From Richelia sinica FACHB-800 (lineage in GTDB: Bacteria > Cyanobacteriota > Cyanobacteriia > Cyanobacteriales > Nostocaceae): 61,150 nt of DNA. Of the stretch, positions 35,308-43,305 are shown piece after piece. The position numbers and the translations under genes were made by a program. A model generated the notes under the pieces. It ran no database searches, was not told where the DNA came from, and worked only from the letters and a program-made list of their open reading frames with translations. Every line of letters starts with the position of its first letter. The first letter of the stretch is position 1. Location of the stretch: NCBI RefSeq assembly GCF_014698825.1, contig NZ_JACJTT010000033.1, positions 1 through 61,150 of the forward strand, given 5' to 3'.

Positions 35308-36552
35308 CTATTTATTCGCATTTACTGTATACATTTTCCGCTTTCCAAAAGGAACTTCAATTATGTAATAAGTAACTGTAGCTAATAAAATCGAAATAAT
35401 CAAAGTGGCATTTAGTTTAGCATAAAACGCTTCTATTGGCACTTGCGTGGTGAATATAGGACTAATCTTCTGAAATACAGGTATATGCCAAAGATATACA
35501 CCATAGGATACATTTCCAAAAAAATCTATGCTTTTGAAGGGATTTTTCAAAATCCCTGCTAGCGATAAATTTCCATTATTGTTATGATAGTGATAAACAT
35601 CATATTCAAAAACAAATATAAAGAACGATGTTATTAATGCTGTTAATGGTTGCCAAATAAAGAAACTGGTAGCGGTTCTGATACCTGTGCCATCTCGGTT
35701 AGGCAATAAAAAAAGTTCTTGATGATATAAATGATAGGCAGTAACTAAATATAGTATTATCAACAAAAAAATAGATATTACTTTCAATTTTGTTTGATGA
35801 TAGCTAACGAGTTTATTAAAATACAATAGGTGTTTTTCTTGTGAAATAATCAAGCTATTCACTAGAAAGCCCAATAAAAAGCAATCAAGGTTAGTTATTA
35901 AGGGAGTATACCAATATCGATAGGCATATTGCATATCCAAGTTTATTTGATTTCTGAATCCAACCCAAACGATATATCGAGCTATAAAGATTAAAATAAT
36001 TATAACAATAGCAGTGATAAGAATATTTTTTGTGTGCTTTAAAACTGGCGATAGACATGTATAAATAAAAGGAACCAGCAAATAAAATTGTAGCTCTGTG
36101 GATAAAGACCACATAGCACCATTCCAATTTATAGGCAATGAATTATTATATGTAAATGTAATTATTCTCAATAAATAACCCCAATTTTCTATTTTCAGAA
36201 TATCTGAATAAACAAATACAGATAAAATTAATACAGCAAAATAATATAGAGGAAAAATTCTTAAGATACGATTACGCCAAAAGTTGATAACTCCAGGAAC
36301 ATTAATCGTATAACGTTGGGTATAGAAGACCTTACCCATTAAATAACCAGAAAGACAAAAGAAAATCCATACACCTATACCTCCATGACTAAAAATCAAC
36401 CAACTCAGATCATATTGTTTGTAAATGATTCCGTTTCTGGGAGGATTGCAATGGGAAATAACTACTATTAAACAAGCAAAGCTGCGTAAAGCTAATAGTG
36501 CATCTACACGATTAGATGGTTCAGTTTTTTTTTCAATTTCTAAATTTTTCAC
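35308..36552 (-). CDS. Acyltransferase-3 family membrane protein (OafA/YrhL type)
   Basis: A 414-residue polytopic membrane protein with about ten hydrophobic segments. The family hallmark appears at the N-terminus: RSFACLIVVISHCNP (the catalytic R..H pattern). WIFFCLSGYLMGKVF and FWRNRILRIFPLYYFAVL, with the conserved RxxRIxPxY, follow. The C-terminus has FGNVSYGVYLWHIPVF. Such proteins O-acetylate surface polysaccharides using acetyl-CoA. Its position in the cluster suggests it decorates the exported glycan. The sugar and position are unknown. Confidence 0.88.
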   Translation of the reverse strand: MKNLEIEKKTEPSNRVDALLALRSFACLIVVISHCNPPRNGIIYKQYDLSWLIFSHGGIGVWIFFCLSGYLMGKVFYTQRYTINVPGVINFWRNRILRIFPLYYFAVLILSVFVYSDILKIENWGYLLRIITFTYNNSLPINWNGAMWSLSTELQFYLLVPFIYTCLSPVLKHTKNILITAIVIIILIFIARYIVWVGFRNQINLDMQYAYRYWYTPLITNLDCFLLGFLVNSLIISQEKHLLYFNKLVSYHQTKLKVISIFLLIILYLVTAYHLYHQELFLLPNRDGTGIRTATSFFIWQPLTALITSFFIFVFEYDVYHYHNNNGNLSLAGILKNPFKSIDFFGNVSYGVYLWHIPVFQKISPIFTTQVPIEAFYAKLNATLIISILLATVTYYIIEVPFGKRKMYTVNANK

Positions 36553-36680
36553 AATTACTCTTTTGATGTTGATAAATTAAGAAGCTAATTGTCATTTAAG
36601 TTCAGCTATTTTCTTGATTTTGACAGAGTTTTTCAATGGTCGATTTAAGTACGATTTAAAATTACTTAATTAAAATCTAT

Positions 36681-37412
36681 TCAACCTATATCACCAACTG
36701 TTTTAATAACTCTTGCGGGATTACCAGCAACCATTTTTTCAGCAGGTACATCTTTACTAACAACTGATGCAGCTGCAACTACTGCACCTTCACCAATATA
36801 TACTCCTGGTAGAATATTAGCTCCGGCACCAATTGCTACTCGATGACTAATTTTCGGGCCTTGTACACGTTCTTCGTCATATCCTAATTTACCAATGGCA
36901 CGGTCATTAGTAGTGGCAACTAACACACTTATAAAGACATCATCACCGATTTCACAATTACCAGTAATATGGGTCATATCCATAATTTTTGTGCGCTGAC
37001 CAATAGAAGTATTATAATTGACAGTTACACATCTACTTAGTAGACAAAATTCCCCAATTTTTACCTTTTCTCTAATAGAAGCATTATCACCGATTAATGT
37101 ATTTTTGCCAATTTCTACATCGTAATAAATGATGCTATTTGGACCGATTGAACAGTTTTTATCTATGAATACTTTTTTTTCAAAATCTAGTTTTCTTTGG
37201 GTAGTTCCTGCTCCTTTTGGCTCTTTGCCGATATAGGCTCCGGGAAATATTTCTACACCGTCTCCAATGATAACTCCTGGTTCAATGGTGACATGGGGAT
37301 GGATAATTACATGATTGCCTAATTGAACATTTTTGCCAATTACAGCGTAATCTTTTATTTCTACGTTGTCACCAATATCGCTAGTGTTTATTACTGCATT
37401 TTTACTAATCAT
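36681..37412 (-). CDS. Hexapeptide-repeat (left-handed beta-helix) acyltransferase
   Basis: A 243-residue protein made almost entirely of hexapeptide repeats (VIGKNVQLGNHVIIHPHVTIE style from about residue 20 to 215, split by short loops). It resembles LpxA-like and WbbJ-like acetyltransferases. A loop with GKEPKGAGTTQRK near residue 62 echoes the LpxA/FdtC type. It could acylate the 3-amino group made by FdtA/FdtB, completing a 3-acylamino-3,6-dideoxyhexose, or act on another sugar. The end GNPARVIKTVG is a standard family tail. The catalytic His candidate is in DMTHITGN. Confidence 0.75.
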   Translation of the reverse strand: MISKNAVINTSDIGDNVEIKDYAVIGKNVQLGNHVIIHPHVTIEPGVIIGDGVEIFPGAYIGKEPKGAGTTQRKLDFEKKVFIDKNCSIGPNSIIYYDVEIGKNTLIGDNASIREKVKIGEFCLLSRCVTVNYNTSIGQRTKIMDMTHITGNCEIGDDVFISVLVATTNDRAIGKLGYDEERVQGPKISHRVAIGAGANILPGVYIGEGAVVAAASVVSKDVPAEKMVAGNPARVIKTVGDIG

Positions 37413-37444
37413 AATTATTAATTATTGATGTTTGATCGTAAGCA

Positions 37445-38803
37445 TTATCCATGAATTTTTGCAAAATCAAGTGTTACAGGTGCATAAGTTTTTGACCAAA
37501 ATTTATCTAAAGGATTTTCTGGAGGGTTAACTTTGAATACCACAGCATTATCTACTAAATCTAAATAAATATGTTGTTGGTTAGGTGTAACTGGTAACTC
37601 TACGCCAAAAGCGATGGTATAAATGCCGTCATTTAAAGTATTTTTCGTTTTGGCTTCTACTACATAGATATCTCCTGCATTTACAGAAGGTATTTCTAGG
37701 TTTTCAGTAGTAGTTGTAGTGCCTATTAGCTCAATTCCTTTTAAATCTTTGATTAAATAACCGAAACAAAATGTAGCAAAACTCTTTTCAAATAAAATAG
37801 CTGCTTGAATGAAAAAATCTTGTTTGTATTCAATATGATTGGCAATTTTATGAGCGTGATTAAGGATTTTTATGTCTAATATTTTTGCTCCTCCATCACC
37901 ATAACGGTAAGCACCTTCAGCAAATTCTGTTTCTCTATCAATGTTGACTACTATGGAAATAGTAGGTAGAGCTTTTTGAATTTTTTTCGTAGTGTCTAAG
38001 AAATTATCTGTTGGTGGATAGTCGCTGTTGGTAGTTTGTGCAATTTGTTTGTTTAATTCTTGATTTGTTTCATGACGAATAGTGCTCACATAAGTTTCTG
38101 TGACTTGGGAAGCTTTACCAATACTTTTGATTTCACCTTGCTCTAAAAAAGTACATCTTTGGCAAAGGCTTTTAACCGAACCAATATCATGACTGACAAA
38201 CAAAACTGTCACTCCATTATCCATCATTTCTCGCATTCGAGCCATACATTTTGCCTGGAAGAACATATCTCCAACGGCCAAGGCTTCATCGACAATTAAT
38301 ATTTCCGGATCAACATGAATAGCTGAAGCAAATGCTAATCTTACATACATTCCACTGGAATAAGTCTTGACGGATTGATCAATAAAATCGCCTATATCCG
38401 CAAAGGCTGCAACTTTATCAAATCGCTCATCAATTTCCTGGGGAGAAAGTCCCATGATTGCCCCATTCATATATACATTTTCTCTACCTGTGAATTCTGG
38501 ATTAAATCCAGCACCTAACTCTAATAAAGCTGCGACACGTCCATTGACTTGAACTTCTCCACTGGTGGGAGTTAGAGTTTTACAAATTATTTGTAAAAGT
38601 GTGGATTTACCAGCACCATTACGGCCAATAATGCCCATGGTTTCTCCTTTGATGATCTCAAAGGAGATGTTTCGCAAAGCCCAAAATTCTTGACCATAAT
38701 TTTTATGAGGTAGTAATATTTCTTTGAGGCGATCTACAGGACGATTATATCGTTTAAAGCACTTTGATACATTATTCAAAGAAATAGCAATTTTCTCTCC
38801 CAT
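37445..38803 (-). CDS. wzt: Polysaccharide ABC exporter ATP-binding protein with Wzt-type C-terminal domain
   Basis: Energises export of a finished polysaccharide across the inner membrane. The ATPase domain (about 1-240) has GIIGRNGAGKSTLLQII (Walker A), YSSGMYVRLAFASAIH (signature), ILIVDEALAVGD (Walker B) and VLFVSHD. The C-terminal 180 residues form an extra domain like Wzt-C, which recognises the terminal sugar modification of its glycan; GDGGAKILDIKILN and FCFGYLIKDLKGIELIG are typical. So export probably depends on a capped chain end, perhaps made by an enzyme of this cluster. The permease is 77 bp upstream. Confidence 0.92.
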   Translation of the reverse strand: MGEKIAISLNNVSKCFKRYNRPVDRLKEILLPHKNYGQEFWALRNISFEIIKGETMGIIGRNGAGKSTLLQIICKTLTPTSGEVQVNGRVAALLELGAGFNPEFTGRENVYMNGAIMGLSPQEIDERFDKVAAFADIGDFIDQSVKTYSSGMYVRLAFASAIHVDPEILIVDEALAVGDMFFQAKCMARMREMMDNGVTVLFVSHDIGSVKSLCQRCTFLEQGEIKSIGKASQVTETYVSTIRHETNQELNKQIAQTTNSDYPPTDNFLDTTKKIQKALPTISIVVNIDRETEFAEGAYRYGDGGAKILDIKILNHAHKIANHIEYKQDFFIQAAILFEKSFATFCFGYLIKDLKGIELIGTTTTTENLEIPSVNAGDIYVVEAKTKNTLNDGIYTIAFGVELPVTPNQQHIYLDLVDNAVVFKVNPPENPLDKFWSKTYAPVTLDFAKIHG

Positions 38804-38879
38804 AATCGTGTGATCATTCCTCGATACTCATAAATTTTATGTAATCAATGAAAATTACTCATATGTAAATTACAGAACC

Positions 38880-39755
38880 TCACAATACATCAGCAAAGGC
38901 AGGTCTTAAACGCTGATATAAAGAAAAGCCAAGATAAAAGATTACGGAAGATACTATAAAAGTAAATCCCCATTCCTGCCAATGCTGAACCTTACCGACT
39001 ATGACTAAATCTCGGTAGACTTCAACTATTGATGTCATGGGATTGAACCAGAAGACTAAGTTGCGCCATTTTTCAGGAATGGCTGAAGTGGGATACATAA
39101 TTGGTGTTAAATACATCCAAATATTTAAAATTACTCCTAAGCTTTGGGGAATATCACGCAGAAAAACTGTTAATCCGGCTGTTAAGTAGCCTAACCCAGA
39201 TGTTAATAATAACTGCGTAAGCCAGATTAATGGCAATAGGGCTAATGTGGGATGTATGGTATGGGAGGTGAGTGCTACAAAAAAAATTAGCGCCATTAAC
39301 CCAAAAGAACTTTCTATTAGCGTCGATAGAATTGGTACTAAGGGCAATAAAGCTAAGGGAAAAACTACTTTTTTGACTAAATTGGGTTGTCCGATCACTG
39401 AATTAGATGATTGCATTAAACCACCTGTAAAAGCAATCCAGGGAATTAAGCCAGCAAACAACCATAACCCAAAGGTAAAATTATTGTCTGGTAAAGTTTT
39501 GAGGGTTAGCTTAACTTTTAAGACAATGGAGAAGACATAGGTATAAATTAATAGTTGGGAAAGCTGATTAAGTAAAGGCCACAAGTTGCCGAGGACAGAA
39601 CCTTTATACCGTGCTTCTAAATCTCGTCGCACCAGAGTTCTGAGTAAGTCATACTTGGCCCATACACTTTTATCTATGGGGAGTAAATTTTTTACTTGGT
39701 CAATAATACGGAAAATTCTGCCCAATTTGCCAATAATAACTACTTTTTTACTCAC
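38880..39755 (-). CDS. wzm: Polysaccharide ABC exporter permease
   Basis: A 291-residue ABC-2 type permease with six predicted membrane helices. RDLEARYKGSVLGNLWPLLNQL is the conserved amphipathic entry helix (split near residue 48), then LWLFAGLIPWIAF, FPLALLPLVPILSTLIE, and the C-terminal WMYLTPIMYPTSAIPEKWR with FNPMTSIVEVYRD of the family. It pairs with the Wzt-type ATPase downstream and heads the minus-strand cluster. The upstream 338-bp gap to petP (39756-40093) is a divergent promoter region without recognisable elements. Confidence 0.92.
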   Translation of the reverse strand: MSKKVVIIGKLGRIFRIIDQVKNLLPIDKSVWAKYDLLRTLVRRDLEARYKGSVLGNLWPLLNQLSQLLIYTYVFSIVLKVKLTLKTLPDNNFTFGLWLFAGLIPWIAFTGGLMQSSNSVIGQPNLVKKVVFPLALLPLVPILSTLIESSFGLMALIFFVALTSHTIHPTLALLPLIWLTQLLLTSGLGYLTAGLTVFLRDIPQSLGVILNIWMYLTPIMYPTSAIPEKWRNLVFWFNPMTSIVEVYRDLVIVGKVQHWQEWGFTFIVSSVIFYLGFSLYQRLRPAFADVL

Positions 39756-40093
39756 TAATTACACACCCATTTTCTCTGCATCAAACTTAGTGTTTATGAA
39801 CATGGTTGTTGGCTGGTAATAATAATCAATGAATTACTAACAAAGCTTTGGTTCAATGATTGCGCTGATTATACAGTAAGATAACCTGGTTGTCCCATGT
39901 ATTTGCTGGCTAGTTTAGATGAACTACTAAACTACAATATCTGATGGAAGAATCAATCTGATGATGCAAATCAAGTTAGGTTCTGTGGGGTATGTTCAAT
40001 TTTTCCCAAATTTACTGCACCATGAATCTGTGATAGATCAGTGCCAGATTCGGCTAAACTGAATTTTGGATTTATTGAATATTGTGACTTGAC

Positions 40094-40285
40094 ATGGAAA
40101 TTGGACAAAAGGTTAAGGTTTATCGCTTGCGCGATCGCGTATCTGCCTCTATCTCCCAAAAATTAGGCAAAGTAGGCATCATTGAAGGCTACAAAGTAAC
40201 CGACGGTAACGGTGTTGGTGTAGTAGTCAAGTTTGACGATAACACTTCTACCTGGTTTTTTGAAGATGAGATTAAACCAGCATAG
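40094..40285 (+). CDS. petP: Cytochrome b6f complex small subunit PetP
   Basis: A 63-residue, SH3-like protein of the DUF2862 family, known as PetP, a peripheral regulatory subunit of cytochrome b6f in cyanobacteria and red algae that affects linear electron flow. Visible features are the start MEIGQKVKVYRLRDRVSAS, then GKVGIIEGYKVTDGNGVG and WFFEDEI, matching the whole family. The length is typical. It precedes a Get3-like ATPase gene by 92 bp on the same strand and is divergent from the polysaccharide exporter. Confidence 0.93.
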   Translation: MEIGQKVKVYRLRDRVSASISQKLGKVGIIEGYKVTDGNGVGVVVKFDDNTSTWFFEDEIKPA

Positions 40286-40377
40286 TAGATAAAACTCACG
40301 AATAGCAGAGGCTGAGACCCTTTGTTGAATGCTAAGTTGGAGTTGACAAGACCGGCGGTAAAAATAGGAATCAAGTA

Positions 40378-41475
40378 ATGGCCTTGATACTGACATTTTT
40401 AGGCAAAAGCGGCATTGCTCGCAGCAAAATAGCGATCGCTACAGCCAAGCTATTGGCAAAACAAGGCAAGCGTGTACTCCTAGCAGGACTTGCAGAGCCA
40501 ACATTGCCAATGTTAATAGGGACATCTATCACCCCCGACCCCCAGGAAATAGAACCCAATTTGCAAGCAGTACAGTTCCAAGCATCTGTATTACTAGAGC
40601 GGAACTGGGAAGAACTGAAAAAACTTGAGGCGCAATACCTCCGCACCCCTATCTTTAAAGAAGTATATGGACAAGAACTGGTAGTATTACCAGGCATGGA
40701 CAGCGCCCTCGCTTTGAATGCCATCCGCGAATACGATGCCAGCGGCAACTATGACGTGATTATTTATGATGGCACAGGCGACTCTTTCACCCTGCGGATG
40801 TTGGGAATGCCAGAATCCCTCAGCTGGTATGTGCGGCGTTTCCGCCAACTGTTTGCCAATTCTGATTTAGGAAAGACCATCACAGAATCCCCCTTAGTAC
40901 AACCGCTAATTAGCAGCCTGTTTAATGTCAACTGGACTGCTGATAACTTTGCTCAACCCACGAACCAAGTTAATAATTTTCTCGACAAAGGAAAAGCAGC
41001 CCTAGCAGATCCTCAGCGTGTTGCCGCCTTTTTAGTAACCACCCCAGACCCCATAGATACAGCAAATGCTCGTTATCTCTGGGGTAGTGCCCAACAAATT
41101 GGTCTAACCGTTGGGGGTGTAATTCTCCTTACGGCTGATCAACAAACCCTGTCAGAGGACTTCACACCCTTACCTGTGAGTGTAGTCCCTGAGGTAGCCA
41201 CAGGAGATTGGTCATCTATGCTTGATGCCCTTCCTAACTTTACTGAACAGGCGGCTAAAGCTCCCAAACCCATAGAAATTGATATTCACAATCACCAAGT
41301 CCGCCTCTTTTTGCCAGGTTTTGACAAAAAACAAGTCAAACTTACCCAATACGGGCCAGAGGTGACTGTAGAGGCTGGAGACCAACGGCGTAATATCTTC
41401 CTACCCCCCGCCTTAAGTGGCAGACCTGTCACCGGTGCTAAGTTCCAGAATGGTTATTTGATAATTTCTTTTTAA
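40378..41475 (+). CDS. Get3/ArsA-like ATPase with C-terminal HSP20-like domain
   Basis: A 365-residue protein of the ArsA/Get3 superfamily of SIMIBI ATPases, with a C-terminal alpha-crystallin-like (ArsA_HSP20) domain about residues 298-365 (PKPIEIDIHNHQVRLFLPGF). This is the architecture of Get3d, found in photosynthetic organisms. The P-loop is unusual: GKSGIARSK replaces GKGGVGKT, keeping the first lysine but not the second. Switch-like segments VIIYDGTGDSFTLRML are present. It may bind hydrophobic or photosynthetic client proteins; nucleotide hydrolysis is doubtful from sequence alone. Downstream is chlG after about 210 bp. Confidence 0.82.
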   Translation: MALILTFLGKSGIARSKIAIATAKLLAKQGKRVLLAGLAEPTLPMLIGTSITPDPQEIEPNLQAVQFQASVLLERNWEELKKLEAQYLRTPIFKEVYGQELVVLPGMDSALALNAIREYDASGNYDVIIYDGTGDSFTLRMLGMPESLSWYVRRFRQLFANSDLGKTITESPLVQPLISSLFNVNWTADNFAQPTNQVNNFLDKGKAALADPQRVAAFLVTTPDPIDTANARYLWGSAQQIGLTVGGVILLTADQQTLSEDFTPLPVSVVPEVATGDWSSMLDALPNFTEQAAKAPKPIEIDIHNHQVRLFLPGFDKKQVKLTQYGPEVTVEAGDQRRNIFLPPALSGRPVTGAKFQNGYLIISF

Positions 41476-41684
41476 CCACTTCCCCCAAATTTCCCTTTCT
41501 CTTGGGGTGGGGTCGTCCATGCAACGCTTGAGAGGTGGATAACAGATAAATTTCCACCCGCTACTTCCAGATATCTGACCAATCACTCATCACCTGGCAA
41601 AATACCCACCCCAAAATATTTATTGACATGTCTGTTATGCAAACTAGATGTGGTTTAGCTTACCCATGACCTACGAATAAATTT

Positions 41685-42710
41685 ATGTCTGAATCAACTC
41701 CCATCAACCAAAATCCTCAATCTACTGAGGCTGTGGAATCTCCAACTTCAGAAGCTGCTGACCGCACCGCTAAAACTAGACAACTACTAGGGATGAAAGG
41801 TGCAGCACCAGGGGAAACTTCCATCTGGAAAATTCGCTTGCAATTGATGAAGCCCATTACCTGGATACCTCTGATTTGGGGTGTGGTCTGTGGTGCGGCT
41901 TCTTCTGGTAACTACACCTGGAGTCTAGAAAATGTCCTCAAGGCAGCAGCTTGTATGTTGTTGTCTGGCCCATTGCTGACCGGCTATACCCAAACCCTGA
42001 ATGATTTCTATGACAGGGAAATTGACGCGATTAACGAACCTTACCGTCCTATTCCTTCTGGGGCAATTTCTGTACCCCAGGTTGTCACACAAATCGTATT
42101 TTTATTGCTAGCTGGCATTGGTTTGGCATTTGTTTTAGATTTGTGGGCAGGACATGAGTTTCCCAATATCACCGTTTTGGCAATTTTTGGTACTTTTATT
42201 GCCTATATCTACTCTGCACCACCATTAAAACTCAAGCAAAATGGTTGGTTAGGCAACTATGCTTTAGGTGCTAGTTACATTGCTTTACCTTGGTGGGCTG
42301 GTCATGCTTTATTTGGCGAATTAAATTGGAAAATTATCGTCATTACCTTGGTTTACAGCTTGGCTGGATTGGGAATTGCCGTTGTTAACGACTTTAAGAG
42401 TGTGGAAGGCGATCGCCAACTGGGATTACAATCACTACCAGTTATGTTTGGCATCAACACTGCCGCTTGGATTTGTGTAGTGATGATTGATTTATTCCAA
42501 GGCTTAATAGCTGCTTATCTTGTGAGTATTCATGAGAATTTATATGCAGCAATTCTGGTGTTATTAATCCTGCCACAAATCACATTCCAAGATATGTATT
42601 TTCTCCGTGACCCCCTAGCTAATGATGTGAAATATCAAGCTAGTGCCCAACCATTCCTGGTATTAGGTATGTTGGTTGCTGGATTAGCATTAGGTCATGC
42701 TGGCATTTAA
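41685..42710 (+). CDS. chlG: Chlorophyll synthase
   Basis: Esterifies chlorophyllide a with phytyl or geranylgeranyl diphosphate in the membrane, the last step of chlorophyll a synthesis. A 341-residue UbiA-type prenyltransferase with about eight helices. The prenyl-diphosphate motif NDFYDREIDAINEPYRPIPSG (residues about 106-126, split) is complete, and the second Asp-rich region reads NDFKSVEGDRQLG. WKIRLQLMKPITWIPLIWG at the N-terminus is characteristic of ChlG rather than BchG. ATG at 41685. A terminator-like palindrome lies just after the stop (42733-42747). Confidence 0.96.
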   Translation: MSESTPINQNPQSTEAVESPTSEAADRTAKTRQLLGMKGAAPGETSIWKIRLQLMKPITWIPLIWGVVCGAASSGNYTWSLENVLKAAACMLLSGPLLTGYTQTLNDFYDREIDAINEPYRPIPSGAISVPQVVTQIVFLLLAGIGLAFVLDLWAGHEFPNITVLAIFGTFIAYIYSAPPLKLKQNGWLGNYALGASYIALPWWAGHALFGELNWKIIVITLVYSLAGLGIAVVNDFKSVEGDRQLGLQSLPVMFGINTAAWICVVMIDLFQGLIAAYLVSIHENLYAAILVLLILPQITFQDMYFLRDPLANDVKYQASAQPFLVLGMLVAGLALGHAGI

Positions 42711-42732
42711 CAAACTCGGAGGGCAGTAAGCA

Positions 42733-42840
42733 AGAGCAAACTGCTCTCTACATATAGCAGGGGACAGGGGACAGAAAGAGAGGGGGAGTAGAGGAGAGGA
42801 GGAGTAGAGGAGAGGAGGAGTAGAGGAGAGGGGGAGAAAA
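42733..42840 (+). repeat. Repeat-rich 3' region of chlG, including a 16-bp polypurine tandem repeat
   Basis: AGAGCA/TGCTCT (42733-42747) forms a small hairpin after chlG. CAGGGGACAGGGGACAG (42758-42774) is a GGGACAG heptamer pair. Then 42782-42829 holds three copies of a 16-bp purine unit (GGAGGAGTAGAGGAGA, the first with one change), extending as GGGGGAGAAAA. The polypurine run could adopt non-B DNA. The rest of the 595-bp gap to secA has no gene, apart from a terminator-like hairpin at 43140. Confidence 0.85.
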
Positions 42841-43139
42841 AAGAAGATATTCCTCCTTGTCCCCTTTGTCGTCCTTGTCTCCCTTGTTCTCCATTTCCTC
42901 CATGAGCAATTGCGTGGCCTTAGCCATAGGAGTAACAGGTGATAGGTGACAGTGCAGTAAAAACCTGTAAATCCAAGAAAGAGTGAGTATAAATTCTTCC
43001 AAAACCAGGGAATATCAGCAGGGACAGCCAGCAGGGCAAAAGTAGTGATAACCCTCCAGTTTGTATCGGGAAGCGATCGCTCCTCCATCACCCGCCAAAA
43101 TGATACGATGAAGAAGTTTCAATATTAAGATATGAATGA

Positions 43140-43169
43140 AAACCAATCATTGATGAAAGTGATTGGTTT
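43140..43169 (+). terminator. Hairpin with T-rich tail upstream of secA
   Basis: AAACCAATCA (43140-43149) pairs perfectly with TGATTGGTTT (43160-43169), and GTTTTCATT follows. It lies 136 bp before secA. It probably ends transcription from the chlG side, or could be an attenuator in the secA leader. Confidence 0.6.
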
Positions 43170-43305
43170 GTTTTCATTAGCTTTTTGAGTTAAATCTCAT
43201 CTGTGACCCAATCACAACCACAACGGCTCGTTTGGGTTAAATGTTTATAATCATATAGCTAAACCTTTAATCCCCATCCCCCTTAATTTAGTTCCATAAA
43301 CTGCC

